DNA from: an uncultured Bacteroidota bacterium
GTDB taxonomy: Bacteria; Bacteroidota; Bacteroidia; Chitinophagales; Chitinophagaceae
DNA length: 50,512 nucleotides
Direction of reading: 5' to 3'
NCBI GenBank assembly: GCA_903927185.1
Contig: CAIYLW010000071.1
Span: 1 to 50,512, forward strand
Shown: positions 1 through 9,197 of the stretch, piece by piece
How positions within the stretch are numbered: position 1 is the stretch's first letter
How the letters are laid out: each line of letters begins with the position of its first letter
Notes under the pieces: model-generated
What the model was told of the DNA's origin: nothing
Database searches by the model: none
Seen by the model: only the letters and a program-made list of their open reading frames with translations
Translations under genes and position numbers: made by a program

Positions 1-812
1 AATAAATTGGACACAATTTGTTCCATTGAGATATCCTTATCAGCGATTAAATAGGGACCCACTGCTTGTTTTAATGCTTCAAAATGTACATCAATCTCAT
101 GTTGGATACTTTCTTTATTCAAACCAGATCCTGATAATCTTAATCTTACCAATCCATAATTCGGTAAATAAGCCAGTTTGGTATGTGCCGGAAGCGCCTC
201 TTCGGTTTTAGCAATTCGTTCTGCTAAAAAAGATTCACCAATTCCGTAAGTCAATAGTGTTCTATGCTCGATATGAGTTGTCTGAAAATTAGCAACAATA
301 AAAGGCAAAACCTCTTGTTTCATCAACCATTTCATTTCATGAGGAACACCTGGAAGTGAAACAAACACTTTACCTTCTTTTTGAAATAACATGCCTGGTG
401 CAGTTCCCTTCTCATTTTTTAAAACCGTACAATTATCTGGAACTTCTGCTTGTTTTCGATTCCGCTCAATCATTGACCTTTTCAGGATCGTTTCAAATAT
501 ATAGGTTACATGATCTAATGTTGGTTGGTGCATTATCATTTTACCTCCAAAATAGGCACATAATAAAGGTTTGGTAATATCATCTGCAGTGGGACCCAAT
601 CCTCCAGTAATTAATATAATAGATGCCTTTTTTGCTTCCTCATCAATAGAATTCCAAATTTCATCCCATTGATCACCAACAGCTACGCGTCTTAGAACAG
701 GGATGCCAATTTTATTTAATTGCTGTGCCATCCATGCACTATTGGTATCTATAACTTGCCCAATTAACAGTTCATCTCCAATGGTAATAATCGTGGCAAA
801 TATTTTTTCCAT
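1..812 (-). CDS. cinA: CinA family protein (competence/damage-inducible protein A), N-terminal part
   Basis: The frame is open from an ATG at 812 to the window edge, giving the first 270 residues of a protein usually about 410-420 aa long. The N-terminus (ATIITIGDELLIGQVIDTNS) and ITGGLGPTADDITK near residue 75 are the MoCF/MPT-binding fold of CinA. SLPGVPHEMKWLM and a later LRLSGSG segment belong to the linker region. In other bacteria the family carries ADP-ribose pyrophosphatase and/or nicotinamide-nucleotide deamidase activity. The deamidase domain is C-terminal and lies outside this window, so I cannot say whether it is present. It is transcribed away from the DUF6526 gene. Identity is confident; the truncation is only the window edge. 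Confidence 0.93.
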   Translation of the reverse strand, partial: MEKIFATIITIGDELLIGQVIDTNSAWMAQQLNKIGIPVLRRVAVGDQWDEIWNSIDEEAKKASIILITGGLGPTADDITKPLLCAYFGGKMIMHQPTLDHVTYIFETILKRSMIERNRKQAEVPDNCTVLKNEKGTAPGMLFQKEGKVFVSLPGVPHEMKWLMKQEVLPFIVANFQTTHIEHRTLLTYGIGESFLAERIAKTEEALPAHTKLAYLPNYGLVRLRLSGSGLNKESIQHEIDVHFEALKQAVGPYLIADKDISMEQIVSNL

Positions 813-953
813 AATAACTATTTTAAATTAAGGCAGTTAGCAAAATCCTGAGAATTAATATTTCGTAACGTAAAAATAATTCTTTTTACATTCAAGTTCA
901 CTTGAGAAAAATGACTATGTTACGTCTTCTTTAAACATTTAAAACAAAAATAT

Positions 954-1382
954 ATGAAAGAGCAAAATTTAAAAAATCACGCAAGGTTCGTGATTCTATA
1001 TCATGTTGTTGGATTTCTTCTATTATTGGCATTGCTAATTGGATCTATCGTGAACGTAGTTAATAGTAGCAAGGAAAATTTATATTCGGCTACCTTAATC
1101 TTAGTTACTAATGTATTATTAGGAATTACTTTGTATTTCGCTCGCGCATTTGCCCTAAAAGCAAATGACAGAGCCATTAAAGCAGAAGAGAACCTTCGTC
1201 ATTTTATTTTAACAAGTACAGCATTGCCAAGTGGATTGAATTACGGTCAAATTGTGGCATTACGTTTTGCTTCAGATGAAGAATTTCCAGGTTTAGCTGC
1301 TAAAGCAAAAAATGAGAACTTAAATGGCACTGAAATCAAAAAACTGATACAGCATTGGAAAGCAGATCATGAGCGTGTTTAA
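954..1382 (+). CDS. DUF6526 family membrane protein
   Basis: This 142-aa protein has two hydrophobic helices (about residues 11-34 and 44-63). A charged cytoplasmic tail follows, with RAFALKANDRAIKAEENLR and, near residue 103, ALRFASDEEF. This layout matches the Bacteroidota DUF6526 family as I remember it; the function is unknown. The start is an ATG with no clear Shine-Dalgarno site. The stop codon overlaps the 3' end of the convergent thioesterase gene by 4 bp, so the two genes share a very tight 3' junction with no room for a separate terminator. Confidence 0.75.
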   Translation: MKEQNLKNHARFVILYHVVGFLLLLALLIGSIVNVVNSSKENLYSATLILVTNVLLGITLYFARAFALKANDRAIKAEENLRHFILTSTALPSGLNYGQIVALRFASDEEFPGLAAKAKNENLNGTEIKKLIQHWKADHERV

Positions 1383-1792
1383 CTATTAAAAAAGGGCTCC
1401 AGTTTTGACTTAAACTGAGCAGGCATTGGAATCCTTTTTTTGGTTTCGATATTTATAAAGAAAAGAACTACTCTCCCAACGGTTAGTAGTTTTTTTCTTT
1501 CATTATATACTTCGTGATGAAATTCAATCTGATGTTTTTCTGTCAATTCGCGTAATTGGGTTTTAATAGTAATTAAATCATCGTAATGAGCGGGTCTCAA
1601 AAATTGTGCATGCATTTCTACTACCGGCATTTTAACCCCCATTTCTTCCATGTTCTTGTAGGTAAAACCTAAACTTCTGATACATTCGGCTCTTCCTACT
1701 TCAAAATATTGGGCATAATTACCATAATACACAATATCCATCTGATCTGTTTCGGCGTATCTAACTCTTAAATTGGTGGTATGCTCAAACAT
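1379..1792 (-). CDS. Acyl-CoA thioesterase, YbgC/4-hydroxybenzoyl-CoA thioesterase family
   Basis: This is a 137-aa single hotdog domain, the usual family length. The N-terminal signature LRVRYAETDQMDIVYYGNYAQYFEVGR (residues 8-34) contains the catalytic Asp (D16) and the Y-x-N-Y motif before the long helix. The predicted role is hydrolysis of a short- or medium-chain acyl-CoA in the cytoplasm; the substrate cannot be read from sequence. It has its own good promoter upstream (1811-1844) and converges on the DUF6526 gene with a 4-bp overlap. Other members of this family sit in tol-pal operons, but there is no tol gene nearby here. Confidence 0.88.
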   Translation of the reverse strand: MFEHTTNLRVRYAETDQMDIVYYGNYAQYFEVGRAECIRSLGFTYKNMEEMGVKMPVVEMHAQFLRPAHYDDLITIKTQLRELTEKHQIEFHHEVYNERKKLLTVGRVVLFFINIETKKRIPMPAQFKSKLEPFFNS

Positions 1793-1810
1793 GATTTGCT
1801 AATTTGTTGA

Positions 1811-1844
1811 CAAACTTACGCACTCTATCTCTTTTTCCACAAAA
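1811..1844 (-). promoter_or_regulatory. Bacteroidota-type promoter of the thioesterase gene
   Basis: Read on the minus strand, a TTTTG (-33 region) is followed after 21 bases by TAAGTTTG, an exact match to the TAnnTTTG -7 box of Bacteroidota sigma-A promoters. The start codon follows 18 bases after the -7 box. This is the best two-part match in the window. It is read by eye only. Confidence 0.5.
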
Positions 1845-1966
1845 GATGGAACGATGTTTGTTCACGTTTTACGAATCATACCTTTAAATAGTTTTTGCTT
1901 TTTATTAAGAAAGAATCCGAAACCTTTGTTTGAAAGTAGTTATCAGAAATATGAAATGAGCCAAAA

Positions 1967-1974
1967 TAGATTTG
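1967..1974 (+). promoter_or_regulatory. Possible -7 box (TAGATTTG) for the TPR/barrel operon
   Basis: TAGATTTG is an exact TAnnTTTG match 58 bases before the preferred ATG of the TPR gene. I see no TTG at the right distance for a -33 element. Its position agrees with translation starting at 2033, where the signal peptide begins. Confidence 0.33.
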
Positions 1975-2032
1975 TAAACTAATCCAAATGACTTTAGGCG
2001 AATTACATGTAGCCGAAAACAATTATAGAGAC

Positions 2033-5000
2033 ATGAAACAACTTAAATTATTGCTTCCCGTTTTATTGTTATTAACAGGGTGGATGCACCTAAGTGCACA
2101 ATCAACTGCCATTTATAATGATCCAGATGCCGAATTCAAAAATGCTAAGGATTGGTATCAGCAAGAAAAATTTAGTCTTGCATACCCGGTTTTCAAACAT
2201 TTGTATTCCAATTCTGTTGACTTAAGCAATTTCCCAGAACAACTATATGCTGAATCACACTATTATTATATTGCTTGTGGACTTAAGTTGCAAGATAGTA
2301 CAGCAGAATTTTTAGCTGAGGAATTCATTAAGCTAAATACTCATAGACCTTTAGTACAAAGAATGAGTTTTGATTTAGGCGAATTTTATTTTCAAAGGAA
2401 AGACTATGTTAAAGCCCAAAATATCTATGACCAATCCAATATTGACAATTTAACTAATGCTGAAATTGCTACTTTAAAATTTCATAGTGCTTATGCCTAT
2501 TTTGTTATGAAGCAGTTCGATAAAGCAAAACCTTTATTCAATGTAGTACGACAGTTAAATAAAGACCCAAATTATATTGAAGCTAATTATTATTATGGAT
2601 TTATCTGTTTTTATGAAAAAAATTATAAAGAAGCACTTTCTGCTTTTAAAATAGCAGAAAAAAATACAGATTACTCAATGGTAATCCCATTTTACTTATC
2701 TGAGATTTATTATTTTAATGGACAAAAAGAATTAGCCCTTGAGATTGGAGAGAAGGCTCTTCAATCAGGCAAACAATTCTATGATTTGCAAATGCGTCAA
2801 TTAGTGGGTCATATTCTTTTTGAGCAAAGAAATTTTGAAAAGGCCCAGCCTTATTTAGAAAAGTATGTTTCTGGTACTGATAAAGTACGAAGAGAAGATT
2901 TATATGAATTGTCTTATTGCTATTATGAAGCATCTAATTGGAAACCTGCTATAGAAGGATTGAAGCAGTTAGGTGGGGGAGAAGATTCACTTGCACAGAA
3001 CAGTATGTATTTATTAGCAAATGCTTATCTTAAAATAGATGATAAAATAAATGCTCGAAATGCCTTTCAATTTTGTGCATCAAATTCGAGTAATATTTTT
3101 CAGAAAGAAGTTGCCTCTTTCAATTATTCGAAGCTTTCTTATGATTTGAATTATTATGATATTGCTTCAAAAGGACTACAAGCATTTATTAATAATTATC
3201 CCAAATCCATTTATATTCCAGAAGCAAAAGAAATACTAATCAATACTTTGGCTAATACCAGTAATTATGAAGAGGCCTTAGATTTGTTTAATAAATTGGC
3301 TTTAAAAAGTGAAGGTATTCAAAAAGTTTATCCTGGTATTTTATATGGAAGAGCAGTAGAATTAATCAATGATCATCAATTTATTTCAGCTGATTCATTG
3401 CTTTCTGTATTAATGGCAACCCCTAATAACAATCAGCAATTAGCATTGAGTAGTTTTTGGAGAGGGGAAATAGCCTATCGCTCTAGTAAGTTAGACGATG
3501 CCATTGTGTATTTTTCCAATTATTTAAAATCACCTAAAAATAGCGGACAAGCCACCATTCAAAATGCACATTATAGTTTAGCTTACTCTTATCTTAAAAA
3601 AGAAAATTATTCTTTTGCTAAGGATCATTTTGAGCAAGCATCGAGTTTTATAAATGCAAATAGTTCATCACTGGAACAAGATGCATTTTTGCGTTCTGCG
3701 GATTGTGATTTCATGAGGAAAGATTTTAAACAAGCTCAAAAAAAATATGAGTTGGTTATAAACCTACAGCTTCCGTCAAGTGATTATGCATTATTTCAAA
3801 AAGCTATTATAGCTGGTGCTTTGAATAATCAAAATGAAAAAATTAATTTGCTACAAAGTCTTATAGGGAAATACAATAACTCATCATTAGTAATTGATGC
3901 ACAATTGGAATTGGCGAATACCTATTTAGCAAACGAAAATTACGCTGCTGCAATTTCGCCTCTTGAAAAAATTATTGCACAAAAAAATGCTGAATCTTAT
4001 TATCCATTAGTTTATTTGAAATTAGGTATTGCTAATTTCAATATGGAAAAGAACCAAGAATCACTTGATTATTTTAAAATGTTAGTGAGTAATTATCCCC
4101 ATAGTCAGGAAAGTTCTGAAGCTATCGAATATATAAGAACCCTTTTTGTTGCCCGTCAGCAAGCAGGTGATTACATTACTTTTATGAAACAAAATGGTAT
4201 TGATGTTTCTGTAAATGAAGCCGATTCTCTTAGTTATAAATCTGCCATTCTTCGTTTTGAATCAAAAGACCTGCCTTCTGCTGAACGAGGATTTATTCAA
4301 TATATTAATGATTTTCCAAACGGGAAATATTGGATTGAATCCAATTATTTTACAGCAGAAATACTATTTCAAAATAAAGAAAATATTAAAGCTGTTAATT
4401 ATTATCTTTCTGTTGCTGATAATTCTCCCAATAAGTTTGCTGAAAGAAGTTGCCTACAAGTTGCTAGGATCTATTTTTTCGACATGAAAGATTATGCAAA
4501 AGCATCTACTTATTTTTCTAAATTGAAATCTATTGCAACACAGCAAGAAAATAGATTGGAATCTATGAGGGGTTTATTAAGATGTCAATTTAAAACACAA
4601 CAATGGGCTGAAGCAGCCCCAAATGCAAAAGAGCTTTTGAAAGAAAAAGGGATTGCAAATGATGATATCATGATGGCAAATATGGTTTTAGCAAAAAACT
4701 ATCAAGCATCTAATGATTTAGATCAAGCTGTAACAAATTATAAACAAGTTATTTCTGCAGGTAGATCAGAGTATGCTGCTGAGTCGCAATATCGATTAGC
4801 CGAAATCCAATTCCAACAACATCAACTAGGTGGATCAGAAAAAATTGCCTTTGAAGTAATAAAGAAATGGGGTTCTTATGAACTTTGGGTGGCAAAGAGT
4901 TATGTGTTATTAGGCGATATCTATTTTGAGCAAAAAGATCTCTTTAATGCTGAAGCAACTTTTAAAAGTGTTGTTGAAAATTCTAATATTTCAGACATTA

Positions 5001-5074
5001 AGAATGAAGCACAGAAAAAGTTAGATGCAGTTATAGTAGAAAAGAATAGAACTAATAAAATTGAACAACAGTAA
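2033..5074 (+). CDS. Large secreted tetratricopeptide-repeat protein
   Basis: From the ATG at 2033 this is a 1013-aa protein. An in-frame ATG at 1988 would put 15 polar residues in front of a clean signal peptide (KQLKLLLPVLLLLTG, cleavage near LSA-QS), so I prefer 2033. The rest is built of many TPR-like helix pairs with repeated patterns such as A-x-x-Y-F-x-x-x-x-Y. The protein should be periplasmic or outer-membrane associated and act as a protein-protein scaffold. It starts an operon: the barrel gene begins 10 bp after its stop, followed by the HU-CCDC81 and methyltransferase genes. Such TPR + barrel pairs recur in Bacteroidota and suggest an envelope complex, which is inference. No catalytic motif is visible. 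Confidence 0.85.
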   Translation: MKQLKLLLPVLLLLTGWMHLSAQSTAIYNDPDAEFKNAKDWYQQEKFSLAYPVFKHLYSNSVDLSNFPEQLYAESHYYYIACGLKLQDSTAEFLAEEFIKLNTHRPLVQRMSFDLGEFYFQRKDYVKAQNIYDQSNIDNLTNAEIATLKFHSAYAYFVMKQFDKAKPLFNVVRQLNKDPNYIEANYYYGFICFYEKNYKEALSAFKIAEKNTDYSMVIPFYLSEIYYFNGQKELALEIGEKALQSGKQFYDLQMRQLVGHILFEQRNFEKAQPYLEKYVSGTDKVRREDLYELSYCYYEASNWKPAIEGLKQLGGGEDSLAQNSMYLLANAYLKIDDKINARNAFQFCASNSSNIFQKEVASFNYSKLSYDLNYYDIASKGLQAFINNYPKSIYIPEAKEILINTLANTSNYEEALDLFNKLALKSEGIQKVYPGILYGRAVELINDHQFISADSLLSVLMATPNNNQQLALSSFWRGEIAYRSSKLDDAIVYFSNYLKSPKNSGQATIQNAHYSLAYSYLKKENYSFAKDHFEQASSFINANSSSLEQDAFLRSADCDFMRKDFKQAQKKYELVINLQLPSSDYALFQKAIIAGALNNQNEKINLLQSLIGKYNNSSLVIDAQLELANTYLANENYAAAISPLEKIIAQKNAESYYPLVYLKLGIANFNMEKNQESLDYFKMLVSNYPHSQESSEAIEYIRTLFVARQQAGDYITFMKQNGIDVSVNEADSLSYKSAILRFESKDLPSAERGFIQYINDFPNGKYWIESNYFTAEILFQNKENIKAVNYYLSVADNSPNKFAERSCLQVARIYFFDMKDYAKASTYFSKLKSIATQQENRLESMRGLLRCQFKTQQWAEAAPNAKELLKEKGIANDDIMMANMVLAKNYQASNDLDQAVTNYKQVISAGRSEYAAESQYRLAEIQFQQHQLGGSEKIAFEVIKKWGSYELWVAKSYVLLGDIYFEQKDLFNAEATFKSVVENSNISDIKNEAQKKLDAVIVEKNRTNKIEQQ

Positions 5075-5084
5075 ATTAGCAAAT

Positions 5085-6848
5085 ATGTATTCTTTTAAAA
5101 AAATAGGCATTCTTTTGTTGTTATTGGTTACATGTTTTAATGTAACCAATGCTCAAAAACACAAGAAGAAAAAGAAAACTACAAAGTCAAGTTCTGTAAA
5201 AAATAAGTCTCAAAAAAAATATAATGAAAATAGGGCTGCTGTTATTCCCATTCCAAAAATTGAAAGGGCATCTTTGAGAGATACTAGTAATCCTAAGGAA
5301 GTAATTATTACATCTGCATTTAAACCATCACTAAAAACTGCTGCAAAAATTAATTTCTCTGCCGCTTCAATACTTACTGATACTAATAAATTATCTGTTA
5401 ATTATAAGATCCCTTCTCAAAATCTCTTTTTTTCATATCAGCCCGTACCAATTAAACCCATTGCACTAGTTATTGATTCTACTGATTCATGGCAAAATGA
5501 ACATTTTGTGAAACTTGGGATTGGTAATTTTAGTAGCCCTTTTGCTGAACTTGGTTTATCCTTTGGGGATCGTAAAACTTCTAGTATTGCAATACATGCA
5601 AGTCATATCTCTTCAAAGGGTAATTTAGCATTCCAACAATATAGTAAAACAGGTTTTGATGTATTGTCAATTTTCAAAACTCCATCTCAACATGAATGGA
5701 CTGCAAAAGCTTTTTATAATACTAACACGCAGTACTTTTATGGAATTCAGCCTTCAACAATTCCATTAAATAAAGATGACTTATTACAAAGGTTTCATTT
5801 GGTTGGTTTAGAACTTGGAGTGCAGAACAAGCAAATTGGTAATTATGGGTTAACCTATCATCCACAAATATTTTTCAATTATTTTGGCGACAATCGTTCA
5901 GCTTCTGAAATTAACCTGATAGCTAAATTACCCTTAGAGAAATCATTTGGTAGTATGTATTCCTTCAAAATTGGTCTAACTGCAGATATTGCCAGTTATC
6001 AATCCAATTTAGTTCCGAATTCTACAAAAAATAATAACAATTTATTCTACATAGATCCAACTATTTTATTCAAAACACCTAATTTCAAATTGAATCTAGG
6101 AATTCTTCCTTCATGGGATAATCAAAAATTTTCTTTGCTACCTAATGTTACTGCAGAAGCCAGAATTAAAGAAACTGGTTTGAATATAGAATTAGGATGG
6201 GTAGGCTATTTTCTGAAAAACAGTTATCGTTCATTTGCAGGGTTTAATCCATGGATTCAAACCCCAACCTCACTTCTAAATACAAGAATTTCAGAACAAT
6301 ATATCGGTTTTAAAGGATCTTCAGGGAATCACTTAACTTATCAGGCGCGTTTATCATTCATGCAATTGTATAATCAAGCACTATTTGTAAACAATTTCAT
6401 AGATGGCCGAAGTTTTAATATTTTATTCGATCCTAAAATACAAGCTCTTCGTATTCATGGAGAACTTGGATATCATATTCAAGAAAAATTTTCCTTTATA
6501 GGAGCTCTTAATTTGAATGAATATACCAATCTGGCTACTTATGACAAAGCGTATGGGCTTATCCCAATGGAATTAACGGGCACTTTAAAATGGAAAATAT
6601 TTAAAGATTTACAGGTTAAAGCAGACGCTTTTTTACGTGATGGCACCAATTATCAGAATAAACTATTGCAAAGCCAGAAATTAAACCCTGCTGCAGACAT
6701 AAACCTGGGTGCGGAGTTTTCAATAATGCCGCGATTAAATCTTTGGATTCAAATGAATAATTTATTGAATAATAAATATCAGCGTTGGAATCAATATGAA
6801 GTTCTAGGCTTCAATGTTTTAGGAGGAGTTGTATATTCGTTTAAGTAA
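5085..6848 (+). CDS. Outer-membrane beta-barrel protein (TonB-receptor-like barrel without plug)
   Basis: I take the ATG at 5085 (587 aa), which begins a signal peptide (YSFKKIGILLLLLVTCFNVTNA). A TTG further upstream lies inside the preceding gene. The mature protein opens with an unusual polybasic stretch (HKKKKKTTK and further lysines, about residues 25-45). Alternating hydrophobic/polar beta strands follow. The end is typical of TonB-dependent barrels: WIQMNNLLNNKYQRW near the C-terminus and a terminal aromatic strand (VVYSFK). I see no plug domain or TonB box, and the length is about half that of SusC-like receptors. It is probably a partner of the TPR protein encoded 10 bp upstream. The transported substrate, if any, is unknown. 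Confidence 0.78.
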   Translation: MYSFKKIGILLLLLVTCFNVTNAQKHKKKKKTTKSSSVKNKSQKKYNENRAAVIPIPKIERASLRDTSNPKEVIITSAFKPSLKTAAKINFSAASILTDTNKLSVNYKIPSQNLFFSYQPVPIKPIALVIDSTDSWQNEHFVKLGIGNFSSPFAELGLSFGDRKTSSIAIHASHISSKGNLAFQQYSKTGFDVLSIFKTPSQHEWTAKAFYNTNTQYFYGIQPSTIPLNKDDLLQRFHLVGLELGVQNKQIGNYGLTYHPQIFFNYFGDNRSASEINLIAKLPLEKSFGSMYSFKIGLTADIASYQSNLVPNSTKNNNNLFYIDPTILFKTPNFKLNLGILPSWDNQKFSLLPNVTAEARIKETGLNIELGWVGYFLKNSYRSFAGFNPWIQTPTSLLNTRISEQYIGFKGSSGNHLTYQARLSFMQLYNQALFVNNFIDGRSFNILFDPKIQALRIHGELGYHIQEKFSFIGALNLNEYTNLATYDKAYGLIPMELTGTLKWKIFKDLQVKADAFLRDGTNYQNKLLQSQKLNPAADINLGAEFSIMPRLNLWIQMNNLLNNKYQRWNQYEVLGFNVLGGVVYSFK

Positions 6849-6860
6849 ATCGTTTCGTAT

Positions 6861-7436
6861 ATGCAAGAGTATTTATTCAAATACCTGGTTTTACATAAAA
6901 ATTTATCAATTCCCAAAGTGGGTGTTTTTAATATCGAAAACCTCAGTGCTCAGATAGATGGAACCAATAATTTATTGTACCCGCCTTCGCAGGTTATTAG
7001 GTTTAAGCAGGAAATGGTGATTCCTGATAGAAATTTTTATGATTTTCTTGTAGCTGAATCAGGATTAGAATTAGTAGATGTGATTAATCGATTACAGGTT
7101 TTTGCCCAAACACTACTTACTGAATCTCAAAGTGCAAAGGGAGTAGCACTAGATGGCATTGGTACTTTAAAAACTGAACATTCAGGTCACTTATTATTCT
7201 TTTCTGAAAGACCCTTAGATTATTTGTTTCCTCAAGTAAATATTGACAAGGACATTTCATTAGCTAAATCTGCTAATTTAAAGCAAGCGGCATTTAAAGG
7301 ACAAGAATTAGAAGGAGATGAACTTAGAGAATTTTTGGGCCAAGCTAATGATGTTGAAGGCGGTGATAATTGGTGGGTATATGCGCTAGGATTACTTTTG
7401 TTAGGTATTGGAGCCTTATTATTTTATTACGTGTAA
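6861..7436 (+). CDS. Tail-anchored HU-CCDC81 domain protein lacking SPOR
   Basis: In this 191-aa protein the first about 60 residues (KYLVLHKNLSIPKVGVFNIE, then YPPSQVIRFKQ) match the first bacterial HU-CCDC81-type domain. Residues 60-125 (VINRLQVFAQTLL, GVALDGIGTLKTEHSGHLLF) match the second. Bacteroidota relatives normally continue through a membrane helix into a periplasmic SPOR peptidoglycan-binding domain. Here the protein stops right after the helix (WWVYALGLLLLGIGALLFYYV), leaving a tail-anchored cytoplasmic protein. It lies 12 bp after the barrel gene and 23 bp before the methyltransferase. Role: probably couples a cytoplasmic or nucleoid factor to the envelope (inference). Confidence 0.72.
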   Translation: MQEYLFKYLVLHKNLSIPKVGVFNIENLSAQIDGTNNLLYPPSQVIRFKQEMVIPDRNFYDFLVAESGLELVDVINRLQVFAQTLLTESQSAKGVALDGIGTLKTEHSGHLLFFSERPLDYLFPQVNIDKDISLAKSANLKQAAFKGQELEGDELREFLGQANDVEGGDNWWVYALGLLLLGIGALLFYYV

Positions 7437-7459
7437 TACCACTTTTATTGTAGAATCAC

Positions 7460-8365
7460 ATGATGAACGAATTTTCTATTAACTATCAAGAATGCCCTGT
7501 TTGTTATGCAACTGACATTTATCCTGTTTTAAATATTAAAGATTATACGGTAAGTCAAGAACTTTTTGAAATTTGGCATTGCAATCAATGTACTTTCAGA
7601 TTTACGCAAAATATTCCTACAGCTGATAAAATCGGACCTTATTATCAATCTGCAAACTACGTATCTCATTCCGACACCCAGGAAGGGTTTATTCATCGTG
7701 TTTATCATATCGTAAGAAATTATACATTAAATAGTAAGCGTAAATTAATTCAAGAAACCACCCAAAAAAAAACAGGGGATCTTTTAGATGTTGGAGCCGG
7801 AACAGGTGCGTTTTCTAAAATTATGATAAATGCAGGATGGTCAGTTACCGGGTTAGAACCTGATGATACTGCGAGAAAGAATGCATGGGAAATAAATGGA
7901 CTTCAGCTACAGCCTACAGAAAATTTATATCAATTTTCTCCAAACTCTTTCGATGCAATTACCATGTGGCATGTTTTAGAGCATGTGCATGATTTACACG
8001 GGTATCTGGAAAAATATCATTCTATTTTAAGGCAAAAGGGGAGATTAATTATTGCGGTACCCAATTATACGAGTTATGATGCTACTGAATATCAACAGTA
8101 TTGGGCAGCATATGATGTGCCTCGCCACCTATATCATTTTTCTCCGGAAAGTATGGGTGTATTGGCGGAGAAAAAAGGTTTCAGCATTAATACGGTTAAA
8201 CCAATGTGGTTCGATAGTTTTTATGTTTCAATTTTAAGTGAACAATACAAAACTGGTAAGAATCAATATGTAAAGGCTTTCTTAAATGGCCTTTTATCTA
8301 ATTTGAAAACCATTTTAGACCCAAAAAAATGCAGCTCTGTAATTTATATTTTGGAAAAAAAGTAA
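7460..8365 (+). CDS. Class I SAM-dependent methyltransferase with N-terminal zinc-ribbon-like cysteines
   Basis: This 301-aa protein has two Cys pairs near the N-terminus: CPVC at residues 13-16 and CNQC at 40-43. They suggest a small zinc-binding module. A Rossmann methyltransferase domain follows, with motif I DVGAGTGAFSK (about residue 112) and MWHVLEHVHDLHGYL in the post-I region (about residue 170). This layout resembles methyltransferases that modify sugars or small metabolites, but the acceptor cannot be assigned. Tandem ATGs at 7460 and 7463 are both usable starts. It ends the envelope operon and converges on the glutaminyl cyclase gene with only 3 bp between the stops. Confidence 0.85.
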   Translation: MMNEFSINYQECPVCYATDIYPVLNIKDYTVSQELFEIWHCNQCTFRFTQNIPTADKIGPYYQSANYVSHSDTQEGFIHRVYHIVRNYTLNSKRKLIQETTQKKTGDLLDVGAGTGAFSKIMINAGWSVTGLEPDDTARKNAWEINGLQLQPTENLYQFSPNSFDAITMWHVLEHVHDLHGYLEKYHSILRQKGRLIIAVPNYTSYDATEYQQYWAAYDVPRHLYHFSPESMGVLAEKKGFSINTVKPMWFDSFYVSILSEQYKTGKNQYVKAFLNGLLSNLKTILDPKKCSSVIYILEKK

Positions 8366-8368
8366 ATC

Positions 8369-9166
8369 TTAATGGAATTGCACTTCGAATAAATTTGGCC
8401 AATTTTTGCCAGTAATATAGAATGTTTTTTTCTCAGCGTTATATGCAATTCCATTCAATACATTTTTTTCTGTATTAAATTCCGGATGAGTACTTTTAAG
8501 AATATCTGTTAAATCAGCTTTTGCTTCTACTAAACCTGTTTGAGCGTTGATTTTTATGATATAATTTGTTAGATAAATATTTGCATACAAATAGCCATCC
8601 ACATACTCCAATTCATTGATCATTGATACATACCCATTGTTATTTACAACACCCAAAGTCCTTTCAATTTTAAAAGTCTCTGGGTTTACAAAATAAAGAT
8701 TGCTACCGCCAGTGTCAATAATTAAATACTTGCCATCAGTAGTCATTCCCCATCCTTCATAAGGCCATTCAAATTCCTGGGATAGTTTATTGAAATTCAT
8801 ATCGTACACAAATACTTTATGCTCTTGATAGGTTAGCTGATAAATTTTATTATTCAATACAGTAATACCTTCTCCAAAATATTTGTCAGCCAATTTATAT
8901 TTCTTTTCTGCCTTTCCAGTTTGAGGATTCACTTTCAATAAGTAGCTTCTTTTATATTCTCCTGTACTTTCTAAGAACGAGCTGTTTAACCAAATCAATC
9001 CTTCCGTAAAAGAGCTGGTGTCATGTGGATGAACATTGAATACCGTATAAGAAAGTATGGCGGGTGTGGGGATTACGTTACTATTTGATTGATTATCATT
9101 ATTAGAATTATCCTTGCAAGAAGCGAATAGAATAGCAATTAATAAAACTTTTAAAACTTTTCTCAT
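8369..9166 (-). CDS. Glutaminyl-peptide cyclotransferase, lipoprotein
   Basis: The ATG at 9166 gives a 265-aa protein starting with a lipoprotein signal (RKVLKVLLIAILFASC, Cys17 in an FAS-C lipobox). An ATG at 9181 would only add five residues before it. The body is a five-bladed propeller of the plant-type glutamine cyclotransferase family: FTEGLIWLNSSFLESTGEY, KYFGEGITVL and NVLNGIAYN are its recognisable repeats. The predicted reaction is cyclisation of N-terminal Gln to pyroglutamate on exported proteins, which makes sense because many Bacteroidota exported proteins have Gln right after the signal peptidase site. The FAD oxidoreductase gene is 31 bp upstream in the same direction. Confidence 0.88.
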   Translation of the reverse strand: MRKVLKVLLIAILFASCKDNSNNDNQSNSNVIPTPAILSYTVFNVHPHDTSSFTEGLIWLNSSFLESTGEYKRSYLLKVNPQTGKAEKKYKLADKYFGEGITVLNNKIYQLTYQEHKVFVYDMNFNKLSQEFEWPYEGWGMTTDGKYLIIDTGGSNLYFVNPETFKIERTLGVVNNNGYVSMINELEYVDGYLYANIYLTNYIIKINAQTGLVEAKADLTDILKSTHPEFNTEKNVLNGIAYNAEKKTFYITGKNWPNLFEVQFH

Positions 9167-9197
9167 GATTTCGAATTGCATAATTTGTTAGGAAGAA

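Noticed and set aside
1988..2032. Upstream ATG extension of the TPR protein
   Set aside because: It adds 15 polar residues ahead of a complete signal peptide, so the ATG at 2033 is the better start.
4215..4487. Hydrophobic open frame inside the TPR gene
   Set aside because: It is another frame of a well-supported coding sequence; the hydrophobicity comes from AT-rich codons read out of frame.
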